From NCBI GenBank assembly GCA_945900965.1, contig CAMDKM010000008.1, positions 1-33,301 of the forward strand: 33,301 nt of DNA, in the 5' to 3' direction. The notes beneath the pieces were generated by a model. The model worked only from the letters and a program-made list of their open reading frames with translations. It searched no databases and was not told the DNA's origin. Below, one piece after another: positions 9,552-16,666 of the stretch. Every line of letters begins with the position of its first letter. Within the stretch, counting starts at the first letter, position 1. This DNA is from Bordetella parapertussis (lineage in GTDB: Bacteria; Pseudomonadota; Gammaproteobacteria; Burkholderiales; JACQAP01). The position numbers were made by a program, and so were the translations under genes.

Positions 9552-9920
9552 TTATACGATGATGGCGGCGGCGACGTTTCGCTCTTCGCCCAGGAGGATA
9601 TTGTAGGTGCGGCACGCGGCCGGGCTGTCCATCACTTCCACACCCACTCGGGCCTGTCTGAGCGGCTGCAACATACGTGGGTCGGGGAAACGTTGCGATT
9701 TGCCGGTTCCCAGCAAAAGGATCTCCACACCCAGCGCGGCGAGGGCGGCAATATCGTCCTGGGCCAGATTCTCGATACTGGAAACGCCCCATTGGCTGAC
9801 CGGACGATCAGGCAATACGATGACGCTGCGCTCGAATTTTTCCGCATTAACCAGAACATATCCGTCGCCGTAGCCCTTGAACATGTTTCTTCCGGACGGG
9901 CGGGCTGCATGGAGCTTCAT
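9552..9920 (-). CDS. Mth938-like (DUF498) domain protein
   Basis: This is a 122-residue single-domain protein of the Mth938/DUF498 family (homologous to NDUFAF3-like proteins). The typical core is seen: GYVLVNAEKFERSVIVLP, then PVSQWGV, then EILLLGTGKSQRFP, and a late AACRTYNILLGEERNVAAAI. The start ATG at 9920 leads MKLHAARPSG. It lies 132 bases upstream of moxR on the same strand, so it could be co-transcribed, and it is divergent from alaC. The molecular function is unknown; the fold is the only established fact. The 132-base gap to moxR holds nothing I recognise. Confidence 0.87.
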   Translation of the reverse strand: MKLHAARPSGRNMFKGYGDGYVLVNAEKFERSVIVLPDRPVSQWGVSSIENLAQDDIAALAALGVEILLLGTGKSQRFPDPRMLQPLRQARVGVEVMDSPAACRTYNILLGEERNVAAAIIV

Positions 9921-9977
9921 TAAGGGTTCACTCGTGGCAAAGTGGGTGCGGTCCTTGGCGTCTTATCCAGGGAGTCT

Positions 9978-10006
9978 TTGCCGCGTCCCGGTCGATCCGG
10001 TAGGAT
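9978..10006 (+). promoter_or_regulatory. Candidate sigma-70 promoter of alaC
   Basis: TTGCCG (9978-9983) and TAGGAT (10001-10006) are separated by exactly 17 bases, and each matches its consensus at 4 of 6 positions. It lies 59 bases before the alaC ATG in the divergent gap with the Mth938-like gene. An alternative -10, TATAAC at 10007, would need a spacer that is too long with this -35. Confidence 0.4.
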
Positions 10007-10064
10007 TATAACTATTCCATCGCTACGCCAATCGGTTAACGCCGAGAGGAAGTTGAAAAGCCCC

Positions 10065-11285
10065 ATGATCAGCAATGAATTCCCCCGCATCAAGCGTTTG
10101 CCGCCTTACGTTTTCAACATAACCGCCGAGCTCAAGGCGGCCGCCCGCCGTCGCGGCGAGGATGTTATCGACATGAGCATGGGCAATCCGGACGGCGTAA
10201 CACCCGCGCATATTGTCGATAAGCTGCTGGAAGCCACGCAACGCGACGATACCCACGGATACTCCATGTCCAAAGGTATACCGAGGCTCAGGCGGGCGAT
10301 ATGCAACTGGTACCAGTCCCGTTTCGACGTCAGTTTCGATCCGAACACCGAAGCCATCGTGACGATCGGCTCGAAGGAGGGCCTGGCTCACCTCATGTTG
10401 GCCACCCTCGATCATGGCGATACCGTGCTGGTGCCCAACCCAAGCTATCCCATCCATATTTACGGCGCAGTGATTGCCGGAGCGGATATTCGATCGGTGC
10501 GCATGACGCCCGGCGTCGATTTCATTCAGGAATTGCAGCGTGCCATTCGCGAGTCGATTCCGAAGCCGAAGATGATGATCCTGGGTTTTCCGAGCAATCC
10601 CACCGCGCAATGTGTCGAGTTGCCGTTTTTCGAACAGGTTGTCGCGCTGGCCCGGGAACACGGCATCCTCGTGGTTCACGATCTGGCCTATGCAGACATT
10701 TGCTTCGATGGATGGAAAGCGCCTTCGATCATGCAGGTTGCCGGGGCCAGGGACGTGGCGGTGGAATTTTTCACCCTGAGCAAGAGTTACAACATGGCGG
10801 GATGGCGGATCGGGTTCATGGTCGGCAATCGGGAACTGGTTTCGGCGCTGGCGCGGATCAAGAGTTATCACGACTATGGCTCGTTCACGCCCATCCAGGT
10901 GGCGGCAATATCGGCGCTCGAAGGCCCGCAGGAGTGTGTGCGCGAGATTTGCGACAAATACCAGAAACGGCGCGACGTGCTGGCAAAGGGGTTGCACGAA
11001 GCCGGCTGGATGGTTGCGATACCCAAGGCCTCGATGTATATCTGGGCGGAGATTCCCGATCCCTACAAATCGATGGGCTCTCTGGAGTTTGCCAAAAAAC
11101 TGCTGGCCGATGCCAAGATCGCGGTGTCGCCGGGTGTGGGATTCGGCGATTACGGCGACACTCACGTACGCTTTGCGCTGATCGAGAACGAGGCGCGCAC
11201 CCGCCAGGCGGTGCGGGGCATCAAGGACATGTTCCGAAAAGACCGCCTGCTCGAGCGGCCCGCCACGCTCAAGGTGGCGGGCTGA
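10065..11285 (+). CDS. alaC: Alanine aminotransferase (AlaC type)
   Basis: This is a PLP-dependent class I aminotransferase that transfers the amino group of glutamate to pyruvate to make alanine. The product has 406 residues from ATG 10065 ([19 protein letters not shown]), which matches the start of AlaC proteins. The longer frame from 9942 adds unconserved residues. GAGAGGA at 10044-10050 lies rather far upstream. Motifs include [27 protein letters not shown] and the PLP-lysine Lys240 in [15 protein letters not shown]. It leads alaC-hom-thrC, a common betaproteobacterial arrangement linking alanine and threonine synthesis. Confidence 0.93.
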   Translation: MISNEFPRIKRLPPYVFNITAELKAAARRRGEDVIDMSMGNPDGVTPAHIVDKLLEATQRDDTHGYSMSKGIPRLRRAICNWYQSRFDVSFDPNTEAIVTIGSKEGLAHLMLATLDHGDTVLVPNPSYPIHIYGAVIAGADIRSVRMTPGVDFIQELQRAIRESIPKPKMMILGFPSNPTAQCVELPFFEQVVALAREHGILVVHDLAYADICFDGWKAPSIMQVAGARDVAVEFFTLSKSYNMAGWRIGFMVGNRELVSALARIKSYHDYGSFTPIQVAAISALEGPQECVREICDKYQKRRDVLAKGLHEAGWMVAIPKASMYIWAEIPDPYKSMGSLEFAKKLLADAKIAVSPGVGFGDYGDTHVRFALIENEARTRQAVRGIKDMFRKDRLLERPATLKVAG

Positions 11286-11370
11286 GCGCGCGGCCTGGCC
11301 GTATGAGCCGGATCATGCGCCTGTCTTCCCGGCGCACTGGCAACGCGGCGTTTCCTGACGGACAAAACAT

Positions 11371-12687
11371 ATGAAACCAATTCAAGTGGGCTTGCTTGGC
11401 ATCGGCACCGTGGGCGGTGGAACCTTTGCCGTACTGCGTCGAAATCAGGAAGAAATCATGCGCCGAGCCGGGCGCGGCATCGTGATCCGTGTGGTGGCGG
11501 ACAAGGATCTGACCCGGGCGAGAGAGATTGTGGGCGATGCCGCGCAAGTGACCAACGACGCCATGAAGGTGGTCAACGACCCGGAAGTCGAGATCATTGT
11601 CGAATTGATCGGCGGAACCGGCATTGCCAAGGAACTGATTCTCGCGGCGATCCACAATGGCAAACATGTGGTGACGGCGAACAAGGCCTTGCTGGCGACC
11701 CATGGCAACGAAATTTTTCTGGCGGCCCAGAAAAAAGGCGTGATGGTGGCATTCGAAGCCGCGGTTGCCGGAGGCGTGCCGATCATCAAAGCCCTGAGGG
11801 AAGGCTTGACGGCGAATCGGATCGAATGGATCGCCGGCATCATCAATGGCACCTCGAATTTTATTCTCTCCGAAATGCGCGAAAAAGGCTCGAGTTTCGA
11901 TGCCGTGCTCAAGGAGGCTCAAAAGTTGGGCTACGCGGAGGCCGATCCGAGCTTCGACATCGAAGGCATCGATGCCGCCCACAAACTGACGATCATGGCG
12001 GCCATTGCCTATGGCATCCCCATGCAGTTCAACAAAGCCTACACCGAAGGGATTTCGAAGCTCACCCGGGAAGATATCCGCTACGCGGAAGAACTCGGCT
12101 ACCGGATCAAACTACTGGGCATCACCCGGCAAACGCCTGCGGGAATCGAACTGCGGGTGCATCCCACGCTGATTCCCGCGCGGCGGCTGATTGCCAATGT
12201 GGAAGGCGTCATGAACGCCATTCTGGTCAAGGGTGATGCCGTGGGTGCGACGCTTTATTACGGCGCCGGAGCCGGCGCCGAACCCACGGCTTCGGCGGTA
12301 GTGGCCGACCTGGTGGATGTGACGCGCACGCATACGGTCGATCCGGAGAACCGGGTGCCCCATCTGGCCTTCCAACCGGACCGCATGTCCGATACGCCGA
12401 TTCTGCCCATGGAAGAAGTGCAGACTTCCTGCTACCTCAGATTGCGGGTGCTCGATCGGCCGGGCGTGCTGGCGGATATCACCAGAATATTGGCCGATGC
12501 ATCGATATCCATCGAAGCCATGATGCAAAAAGAACCCGGCGAAGGCGAAGAGCAGGTCGATATCATCATGCTGACCCATCTGGCCAAGGAAAAAAACGTC
12601 AACGCCGCGATCGCACGCATCGAGAGTCTGCCGGTCGTTAAGGGCAAGGCCACCCGGATCCGCCTCGAAGAGTTGGGCCGACACTGA
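11371..12687 (+). CDS. hom: Homoserine dehydrogenase
   Basis: This is an NAD(P)H-dependent reductase converting aspartate semialdehyde to homoserine, the branch to threonine and methionine. The 438-residue monofunctional enzyme begins with the Rossmann motif LLGIGTVGGGTFAVL. It continues with VVTANKALLATHG and the active-site region AAVAGGVPIIKALREGL, then GIINGTSNFILSEM. The substrate-binding segment is EADPSFDIEGIDAAHKL. A C-terminal ACT domain (YLRLRVLDRPGVLADITRIL) is where threonine feedback normally acts. It lies 85 bases after alaC and 23 bases before thrC. Confidence 0.97.
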   Translation: MKPIQVGLLGIGTVGGGTFAVLRRNQEEIMRRAGRGIVIRVVADKDLTRAREIVGDAAQVTNDAMKVVNDPEVEIIVELIGGTGIAKELILAAIHNGKHVVTANKALLATHGNEIFLAAQKKGVMVAFEAAVAGGVPIIKALREGLTANRIEWIAGIINGTSNFILSEMREKGSSFDAVLKEAQKLGYAEADPSFDIEGIDAAHKLTIMAAIAYGIPMQFNKAYTEGISKLTREDIRYAEELGYRIKLLGITRQTPAGIELRVHPTLIPARRLIANVEGVMNAILVKGDAVGATLYYGAGAGAEPTASAVVADLVDVTRTHTVDPENRVPHLAFQPDRMSDTPILPMEEVQTSCYLRLRVLDRPGVLADITRILADASISIEAMMQKEPGEGEEQVDIIMLTHLAKEKNVNAAIARIESLPVVKGKATRIRLEELGRH

Positions 12688-12710
12688 ATAACATTGCCTT
12701 AGAAAAAAAC

Positions 12711-13835
12711 ATGACGACTCATTACACCGGACTTATCAACCGCTACCGGGATCGCCTACCGGTCGGTCCCAACACGCCCGTTATCACGCTCAATGAGGGC
12801 AATACACCGCTCATAGAGCTGCGCAATCTGCCCGGCAAGGTTGGCCGCAAGGTCCGGATGTTCGGGAAATTCGAGGGTTTGAATCCTACCGGGTCATTCA
12901 AAGACCGTGGCATGACCATGGCGGTGAGCAAGGCGGTCGAGGCCGGTGCGCGCGCCATTATTTGCGCATCGACCGGCAACACCTCCGCCGCCGCGGCTGC
13001 CTATGCGGCGCGCGCCGGGATTGCCTGTTTCGTGCTGATCCCCGAAGGCAAAATCGCCCTCGGGAAACTGTCCCAGGCGATGATGCATGGCTCGGTGGTC
13101 ATTCAGATTCGCGGCAATTTCGACGATGGCATGCGTCTGGTCCAGGAAGTCGCCCAGTCCATGCCGGTAAACATCGTTAATTCGATCAACCCGTTTCGCC
13201 TTCAGGGGCAAAAGACCATTGCCTTCGAGGTGATCGAGGCGCTCGGCGCGCCGCCGGACTATCACGCGTTGCCGGTGGGCAATGCCGGCAATATATCGGC
13301 CCATTGGACTGGCTACAGCGAGGCGGCGGGGATGAATACCGAAAGTTGCCCGCACTGCGCGGGAAACTGCCCCTACGCAAACAAGAAAATCAGCAATGGG
13401 CGACCGATCATGCTGGGATATCAGGCCTCCGGAGCGGCGCCGTTTCTGCGCGGTGCAATGATCGATCAGCCCGAGACAGTGGCAACCGCCATCCGCATTG
13501 GACATCCCGTATCGTGGAAACTGGCCTGGGCGGCAAAAAACGAATCGGGGGGCTGGTTCGCCGAATGCACCGACGAAGAAATTCTGCGTGCCCAGAAACT
13601 GCTGGCCACCTCCGAGGGCATATTTTGCGAACCGGCTTCGGCAGTCTCCATTGCTGGTGTGTTAAAAGACCTGGAGCGCGGCGTCATCGGCGACGGCGCC
13701 ACGATAGTTTGCACCTTGACCGGTCATGGACTGAAAGATCCGGACACGGCCATTTCCCAGAGCAGCAAACCCTTTCTGGTGGACGCCACGCGCTCCGCAA
13801 TTGAATCTCTGATTGCCAATAACATGCCGAAATAG
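12711..13835 (+). CDS. thrC: Threonine synthase with a cysteine-containing insert
   Basis: This PLP enzyme converts O-phosphohomoserine to threonine. The product has 374 residues. The PLP lysine is Lys64 in NPTGSFKDRG, and the phosphate loop is LPVGNAGNISAHW. ASTGNTSAAAAAYAARAG is also typical. Between GYSE and the family segment MLGYQASGAAP there is a longer loop than I expect (about residues 205-232). It carries Cys213, Cys216 and Cys220 in SCPHCAGNC, a CxxCx3C pattern. The loop may bind a metal or form a disulfide; this is inference. It is the last gene of the alaC-hom-thrC run, and a perfect 8-bp hairpin overlaps its stop codon. Confidence 0.95.
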   Translation: MTTHYTGLINRYRDRLPVGPNTPVITLNEGNTPLIELRNLPGKVGRKVRMFGKFEGLNPTGSFKDRGMTMAVSKAVEAGARAIICASTGNTSAAAAAYAARAGIACFVLIPEGKIALGKLSQAMMHGSVVIQIRGNFDDGMRLVQEVAQSMPVNIVNSINPFRLQGQKTIAFEVIEALGAPPDYHALPVGNAGNISAHWTGYSEAAGMNTESCPHCAGNCPYANKKISNGRPIMLGYQASGAAPFLRGAMIDQPETVATAIRIGHPVSWKLAWAAKNESGGWFAECTDEEILRAQKLLATSEGIFCEPASAVSIAGVLKDLERGVIGDGATIVCTLTGHGLKDPDTAISQSSKPFLVDATRSAIESLIANNMPK

Positions 13836-13855
13836 CCCGGACTGATATCCGGGCT
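13834..13855 (+). terminator. Hairpin at the end of thrC (possible terminator without U-tract)
   Basis: AGCCCGGA and TCCGGGCT form a perfect 8-bp stem around the loop CTGATA. The first two bases belong to the thrC TAG. No T-run follows, so it is not a classical intrinsic terminator. It may stabilise the 3' end or help Rho-dependent termination of the alaC-hom-thrC transcript. Confidence 0.5.
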
Positions 13856-13975
13856 CGGCACGGGCAAATCGATGAGCTGACATCCAATTGCCCTCGTAAT
13901 ACCGGGAGCCAGGTCGGGGCGTTTCTCCTAAGATGGGTGACCGGGCCGTTTGCCCGGATCATTCGGGAGGCCTTG

Positions 13976-15484
13976 ATGTCGGAGTTTGTTGGAATCCTGT
14001 CGTACGGAATTGGCACGATCCTTGGCGTTGCGCTGCTGGGATTGATGGTGTTCTGGTTCATCCAGGACATCACCCAAAAAAAACATACTGTGCTGCGCAA
14101 CTTCCCGTTGATTGGACGGCTGCGGTATTTTTTCGAGAAGCAGGGCGAATATTTTCGACAGTATTTTTTCGCCGGTGACCGGGATGAAATGCCCTTCAAT
14201 CGCGCCACCCGAGGCTGGGTGTATCGGATGGCCAAGAACGAGGCCGGCATCATCGGTTTTGGCTCCACCAACGATTTGCGCGAGCCCGGATCGATTATTT
14301 TTGTCAATGCGCCCTTCCCGGTGCTGGAGGAAGACCGCCTGCCCACGCCGCCGCTGGTGATCGGCGAAGGGTATTGCAAGCTTCCGTTCGAAGCGCGCTC
14401 CATTGTCAACATCAGCGGCATGAGCTTTGGCGCGATATCCGAACCGGCGGTCAAATCGCTATCGCGCGGGGCGGCGTTGGCCGGCTGCTGGCTCGACACC
14501 GGCGAAGGGGGCATGGCGCCCCATCATCTCGAAGCCCAAGCCGATGTCATCATGCAAGTGGGTACCGCCAACTACGGCATACGCAATACGGATGGCAGCT
14601 TTTCTCCGGAACGTGCACGCGAGCTTGGCAAGGTGGTCAAGGCCTTCGAAATAAAACTGTCGCAAGGGGCAAAACCCGGCAAAGGCGGGGTCCTTCCCGG
14701 CTCGAAGGTGAGTTCGGAAATCGCCGCGATTCGCGGCATCGCCGAAGGGCAGGACTCCATCAGTCCGAACCGGCATCGCGACATCGCCAATGTCGAACAA
14801 CTCCTCGATCGAATCGGCTGGTTGAGGGATCTGACAGGGCGACCCGTGGGTCTGAAGACGGCGATCGGCGGCTGGCAATTCGTCAACGACTTATGTGAGT
14901 CTGTCTTGAGAAGAGGGATTGCCAGCGCGCCGGATTTTCTGGTGATAGATGGCGGCGAAGGTGGCAGTGGTGCGGCGCCCCAGGCGCTCGCGGATCACAT
15001 GAGTCTGCCGATTGCGGAAGCGCTGCCGCGCGTGGTGGATTCCCTGATGCAAGCCGGCCTCAAGCAGCGCATTCGTGTGGTGGCATCGGGCAAGCTGGTG
15101 ACATCGGCGCGGGCCGCCTGGGCATTATGCGTGGGGGCGGATTTTGTCAACACGGCGCGCGGCTTCATGTTTGCCCTGGGTTGTATCCAGGCCCTGCGCT
15201 GTCACACCAACAGCTGCCCAACCGGTGTTACCACCCACAACAAACGCCTCCAGCGCGGATTGGTTGTGGAGGAGAAGTTCCAGCGGGTGGCAAGCTATGC
15301 CGTAAACATGAACAAGGAGATCGACATGATCGCCCATTCCTGCGGTTGCAGGCATGCCCGGGAACTGCGGCGTGAACACGTGCGCATGGTGGAGGCGGCC
15401 AACCGCAGCGTGGCGCTCAACATGCTTTATCCGTACGTCACTCACAAACCGGTAGACAGGGAAGTCGTTTCGGATTCCGCTTGA
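13976..15484 (+). CDS. Membrane-anchored FMN-binding glutamate-synthase-like protein
   Basis: This is a 502-residue protein with one N-terminal membrane helix (about 8-30, ILSYGIGTILGVALLGLMVF), followed by a glutamate-synthase-type FMN barrel. FMN-site segments include NISGMSFGAIS, DTGEGGMAPHH, PGKGGVLPGSKV and LVIDGGEGGSGAAPQ. The [3Fe-4S] ligands are kept as Cx5Cx4C: Cys403, Cys409 and Cys414 in CIQALRCHTNSCPTG. The glutaminase domain of GltB is absent, so it cannot be a complete glutamate synthase. The ATG at 13976 has GGGAGG at ideal spacing, which rules out the longer frame from 13937. It stands alone after the thrC hairpin. Its physiological reaction is not known to me. Confidence 0.88.
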   Translation: MSEFVGILSYGIGTILGVALLGLMVFWFIQDITQKKHTVLRNFPLIGRLRYFFEKQGEYFRQYFFAGDRDEMPFNRATRGWVYRMAKNEAGIIGFGSTNDLREPGSIIFVNAPFPVLEEDRLPTPPLVIGEGYCKLPFEARSIVNISGMSFGAISEPAVKSLSRGAALAGCWLDTGEGGMAPHHLEAQADVIMQVGTANYGIRNTDGSFSPERARELGKVVKAFEIKLSQGAKPGKGGVLPGSKVSSEIAAIRGIAEGQDSISPNRHRDIANVEQLLDRIGWLRDLTGRPVGLKTAIGGWQFVNDLCESVLRRGIASAPDFLVIDGGEGGSGAAPQALADHMSLPIAEALPRVVDSLMQAGLKQRIRVVASGKLVTSARAAWALCVGADFVNTARGFMFALGCIQALRCHTNSCPTGVTTHNKRLQRGLVVEEKFQRVASYAVNMNKEIDMIAHSCGCRHARELRREHVRMVEAANRSVALNMLYPYVTHKPVDREVVSDSA

Positions 15485-15517
15485 GACGTGGATGCTGTTC
15501 AGGTTAGAAAAATCATT

Positions 15518-15733
15518 TGAATCACGGTGGGCACGGAGAACACGGAGCAACACCAAGGAAAAACTGAACATGTCCCAAAATGTCATTCCTGTGGAAACGG
15601 GAATCCAAGTTTTTCAAAGACATTTGGTTCCGCTAAGCGCATTTCGCGCTCGGGGCTCTCACCAGGACAATCAATAATCAAGGAAAAGCATGTTGATTTT
15701 TTTCCGTGATCTCCGTGTCCTCCGTGATTCAAC
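15518..15733. repeat. 9-bp-period inverted-repeat element, CACGGAGAA type (copy 1)
   Basis: The left arm (15518-15564) reads TGAATCACGGTGGGCACGGA and continues in 9-base units (CACGGAGAA, CACGGAGCA). The right arm (15697-15733) is its reverse complement, beginning TTTTTTTCCGTGATCTCCGT and ending CCGTGATTCAAC. About 130 bases separate the arms and hold a second, unrelated palindrome. The whole could fold into a long imperfect hairpin. It fills the gap between the FMN protein gene and the DUF3365 gene. No coding sequence is evident. Confidence 0.85.
15582..15606. repeat. Short REP-like palindrome nested in the 9-bp element
   Basis: GTCATTCCTGTGGAAACGGG followed by AATCC folds as ATTCCTGT/ACGGGAAT with a GGAA loop, with one wobble pair. 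It resembles the very common CATTCCCGCGAAAGCGGGAATC repeat of beta- and gammaproteobacteria. It sits in the loop of the larger element, so one repeat appears to have landed in, or travelled with, another. Confidence 0.55.
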
Positions 15734-15758
15734 TGCTTTTTTTGGTTGAAAATCCGGC

Positions 15759-16322
15759 TCAGTCTGCCGGCCATTTGATGGACACGGCACCACGAATCTG
15801 ACCCGGCGCATAACCGGTGGCGCGATCATGCGGGTAGTCCTGGGCCAGGCGGCTTTTCACCGATTCGGCAATCGATGATGTTTCGTCATGGCAGGCGAGG
15901 CACAGGGGCTGGACCGGCAGGGCTTTCATGTAGCGAAAGAAGCGGCCTGTGGGCTCAGTGACAGTTTCCGCGACTTCCAGCTTGCCGGCGGTTTCGCCAG
16001 CGGCGGAGCGATTGTCGAACGATATGAGCATTTCCTGTTCCCAGGCATCGGCTTGGCCAAGCAGCGGGTTACGCAGCCGCAGGCTGACCCGACTGACTCT
16101 GCCGCCGGTTTTCCTGGAGAGATCTCCAGCAAGTTTTGGGGCCAGATCGCGGCATACGCCAATGGCTGCGGCTGGACCACCGTCGGCCATTTCCTTCTTC
16201 AGAGCGGCACCCAGTGTTTGCACCAGTTCCGAAGCGGTGGCCCGTGCTTTAGTTTCATCGGCCGGCGCGGCCTGCATCAGGACGAAGGGTGATATCAGGA
16301 TCAAAAATCGGAGCACTTTCAT
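15759..16322 (-). CDS. DUF3365 (Tll0287-like) c-type haem protein, periplasmic
   Basis: This is a 187-residue exported protein with signal peptide MKVLRFLILISPFVLMQAAP. A DUF3365 domain follows, with the conserved early GVCRDLAP and SLRLRNPLLGQADAWE segments. One haem-c motif CLACH lies near the C-terminal end (QPLCLACHDE). Such proteins are thought to be redox or sensory haem proteins, but the function is not established. I chose ATG 16322; the longer frame from 16457 runs through repeat DNA and is spurious. The gene is monocistronic and has a 9-bp-period repeat element on each side (15518-15733 and 16415-16570). Confidence 0.85.
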   Translation of the reverse strand: MKVLRFLILISPFVLMQAAPADETKARATASELVQTLGAALKKEMADGGPAAAIGVCRDLAPKLAGDLSRKTGGRVSRVSLRLRNPLLGQADAWEQEMLISFDNRSAAGETAGKLEVAETVTEPTGRFFRYMKALPVQPLCLACHDETSSIAESVKSRLAQDYPHDRATGYAPGQIRGAVSIKWPAD

Positions 16323-16414
16323 GATGGACGGTTTCCGGCGGAAGAATGACGTGCCAATCTGCCACGTTTGACCGTCGGCGGCAATCTGGCGTTGGGATGT
16401 ATTAGCCTGATAGA

Positions 16415-16570
16415 ACACATGAAACACGGAGAACACGGAGAGCACGGGGAAAAACATCTATTTACCTTTCCTGGAGGATTGACTATTTATGCGACAGTCC
16501 CCAGCAAGACAAGTACTTGGCTTTGATTTGGATTTGCTCCGTGTACTCCGTGGCCACCGTGATTCAATCG
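16415..16570. repeat. 9-bp-period inverted-repeat element, CACGGAGAA type (copy 2)
   Basis: The left arm (16415-16450) contains GAAACACGGAGAACACGGAG and then AGCACGGGGAAAAAC. The right arm (16533-16570) contains CTCCGTGTACTCCGTGGCCA and ends CCGTGATTCAATCG, the same terminal TTGAATCAC (in reverse complement) as copy 1. The spacer of about 82 bases is not obviously coding. The 344-base gap 16323-16666 holds this element and the clpB promoter and no gene. Confidence 0.83.
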
Positions 16571-16606
16571 TTCTTTCGAAGATTAATCAAAATCAAATGT
16601 TCATTT

Positions 16607-16635
16607 GTTGAATTCGACCAATATCGCCCCATTTA
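16607..16635 (+). promoter_or_regulatory. Sigma-32 (RpoH) heat-shock promoter of clpB
   Basis: A -35 GTTGAA (16607-16612; consensus CTTGAA) is followed after 14 bases by CCCCATTTA (16627-16635), which matches the sigma-32 -10 consensus CCCCATnTA completely. Transcription would start near 16642, about 25 bases before the clpB ATG. This is the expected control of a ClpB disaggregase gene. Confidence 0.78.
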
Positions 16636-16666
16636 GCGGTCAATCGGCAACGAATTGGGACAAACC

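Noticed and set aside
10023-11165. A 380-codon open frame on the minus strand opposite alaC
   Set aside because: It is a shadow frame of a high-GC gene. The sense strand has full family conservation, and the antisense product shows no recognisable domain.
16323-16457. N-terminal extension of the DUF3365 frame
   Set aside because: It reads through a CACGGAG repeat arm, and a clear signal peptide starts at 16322.
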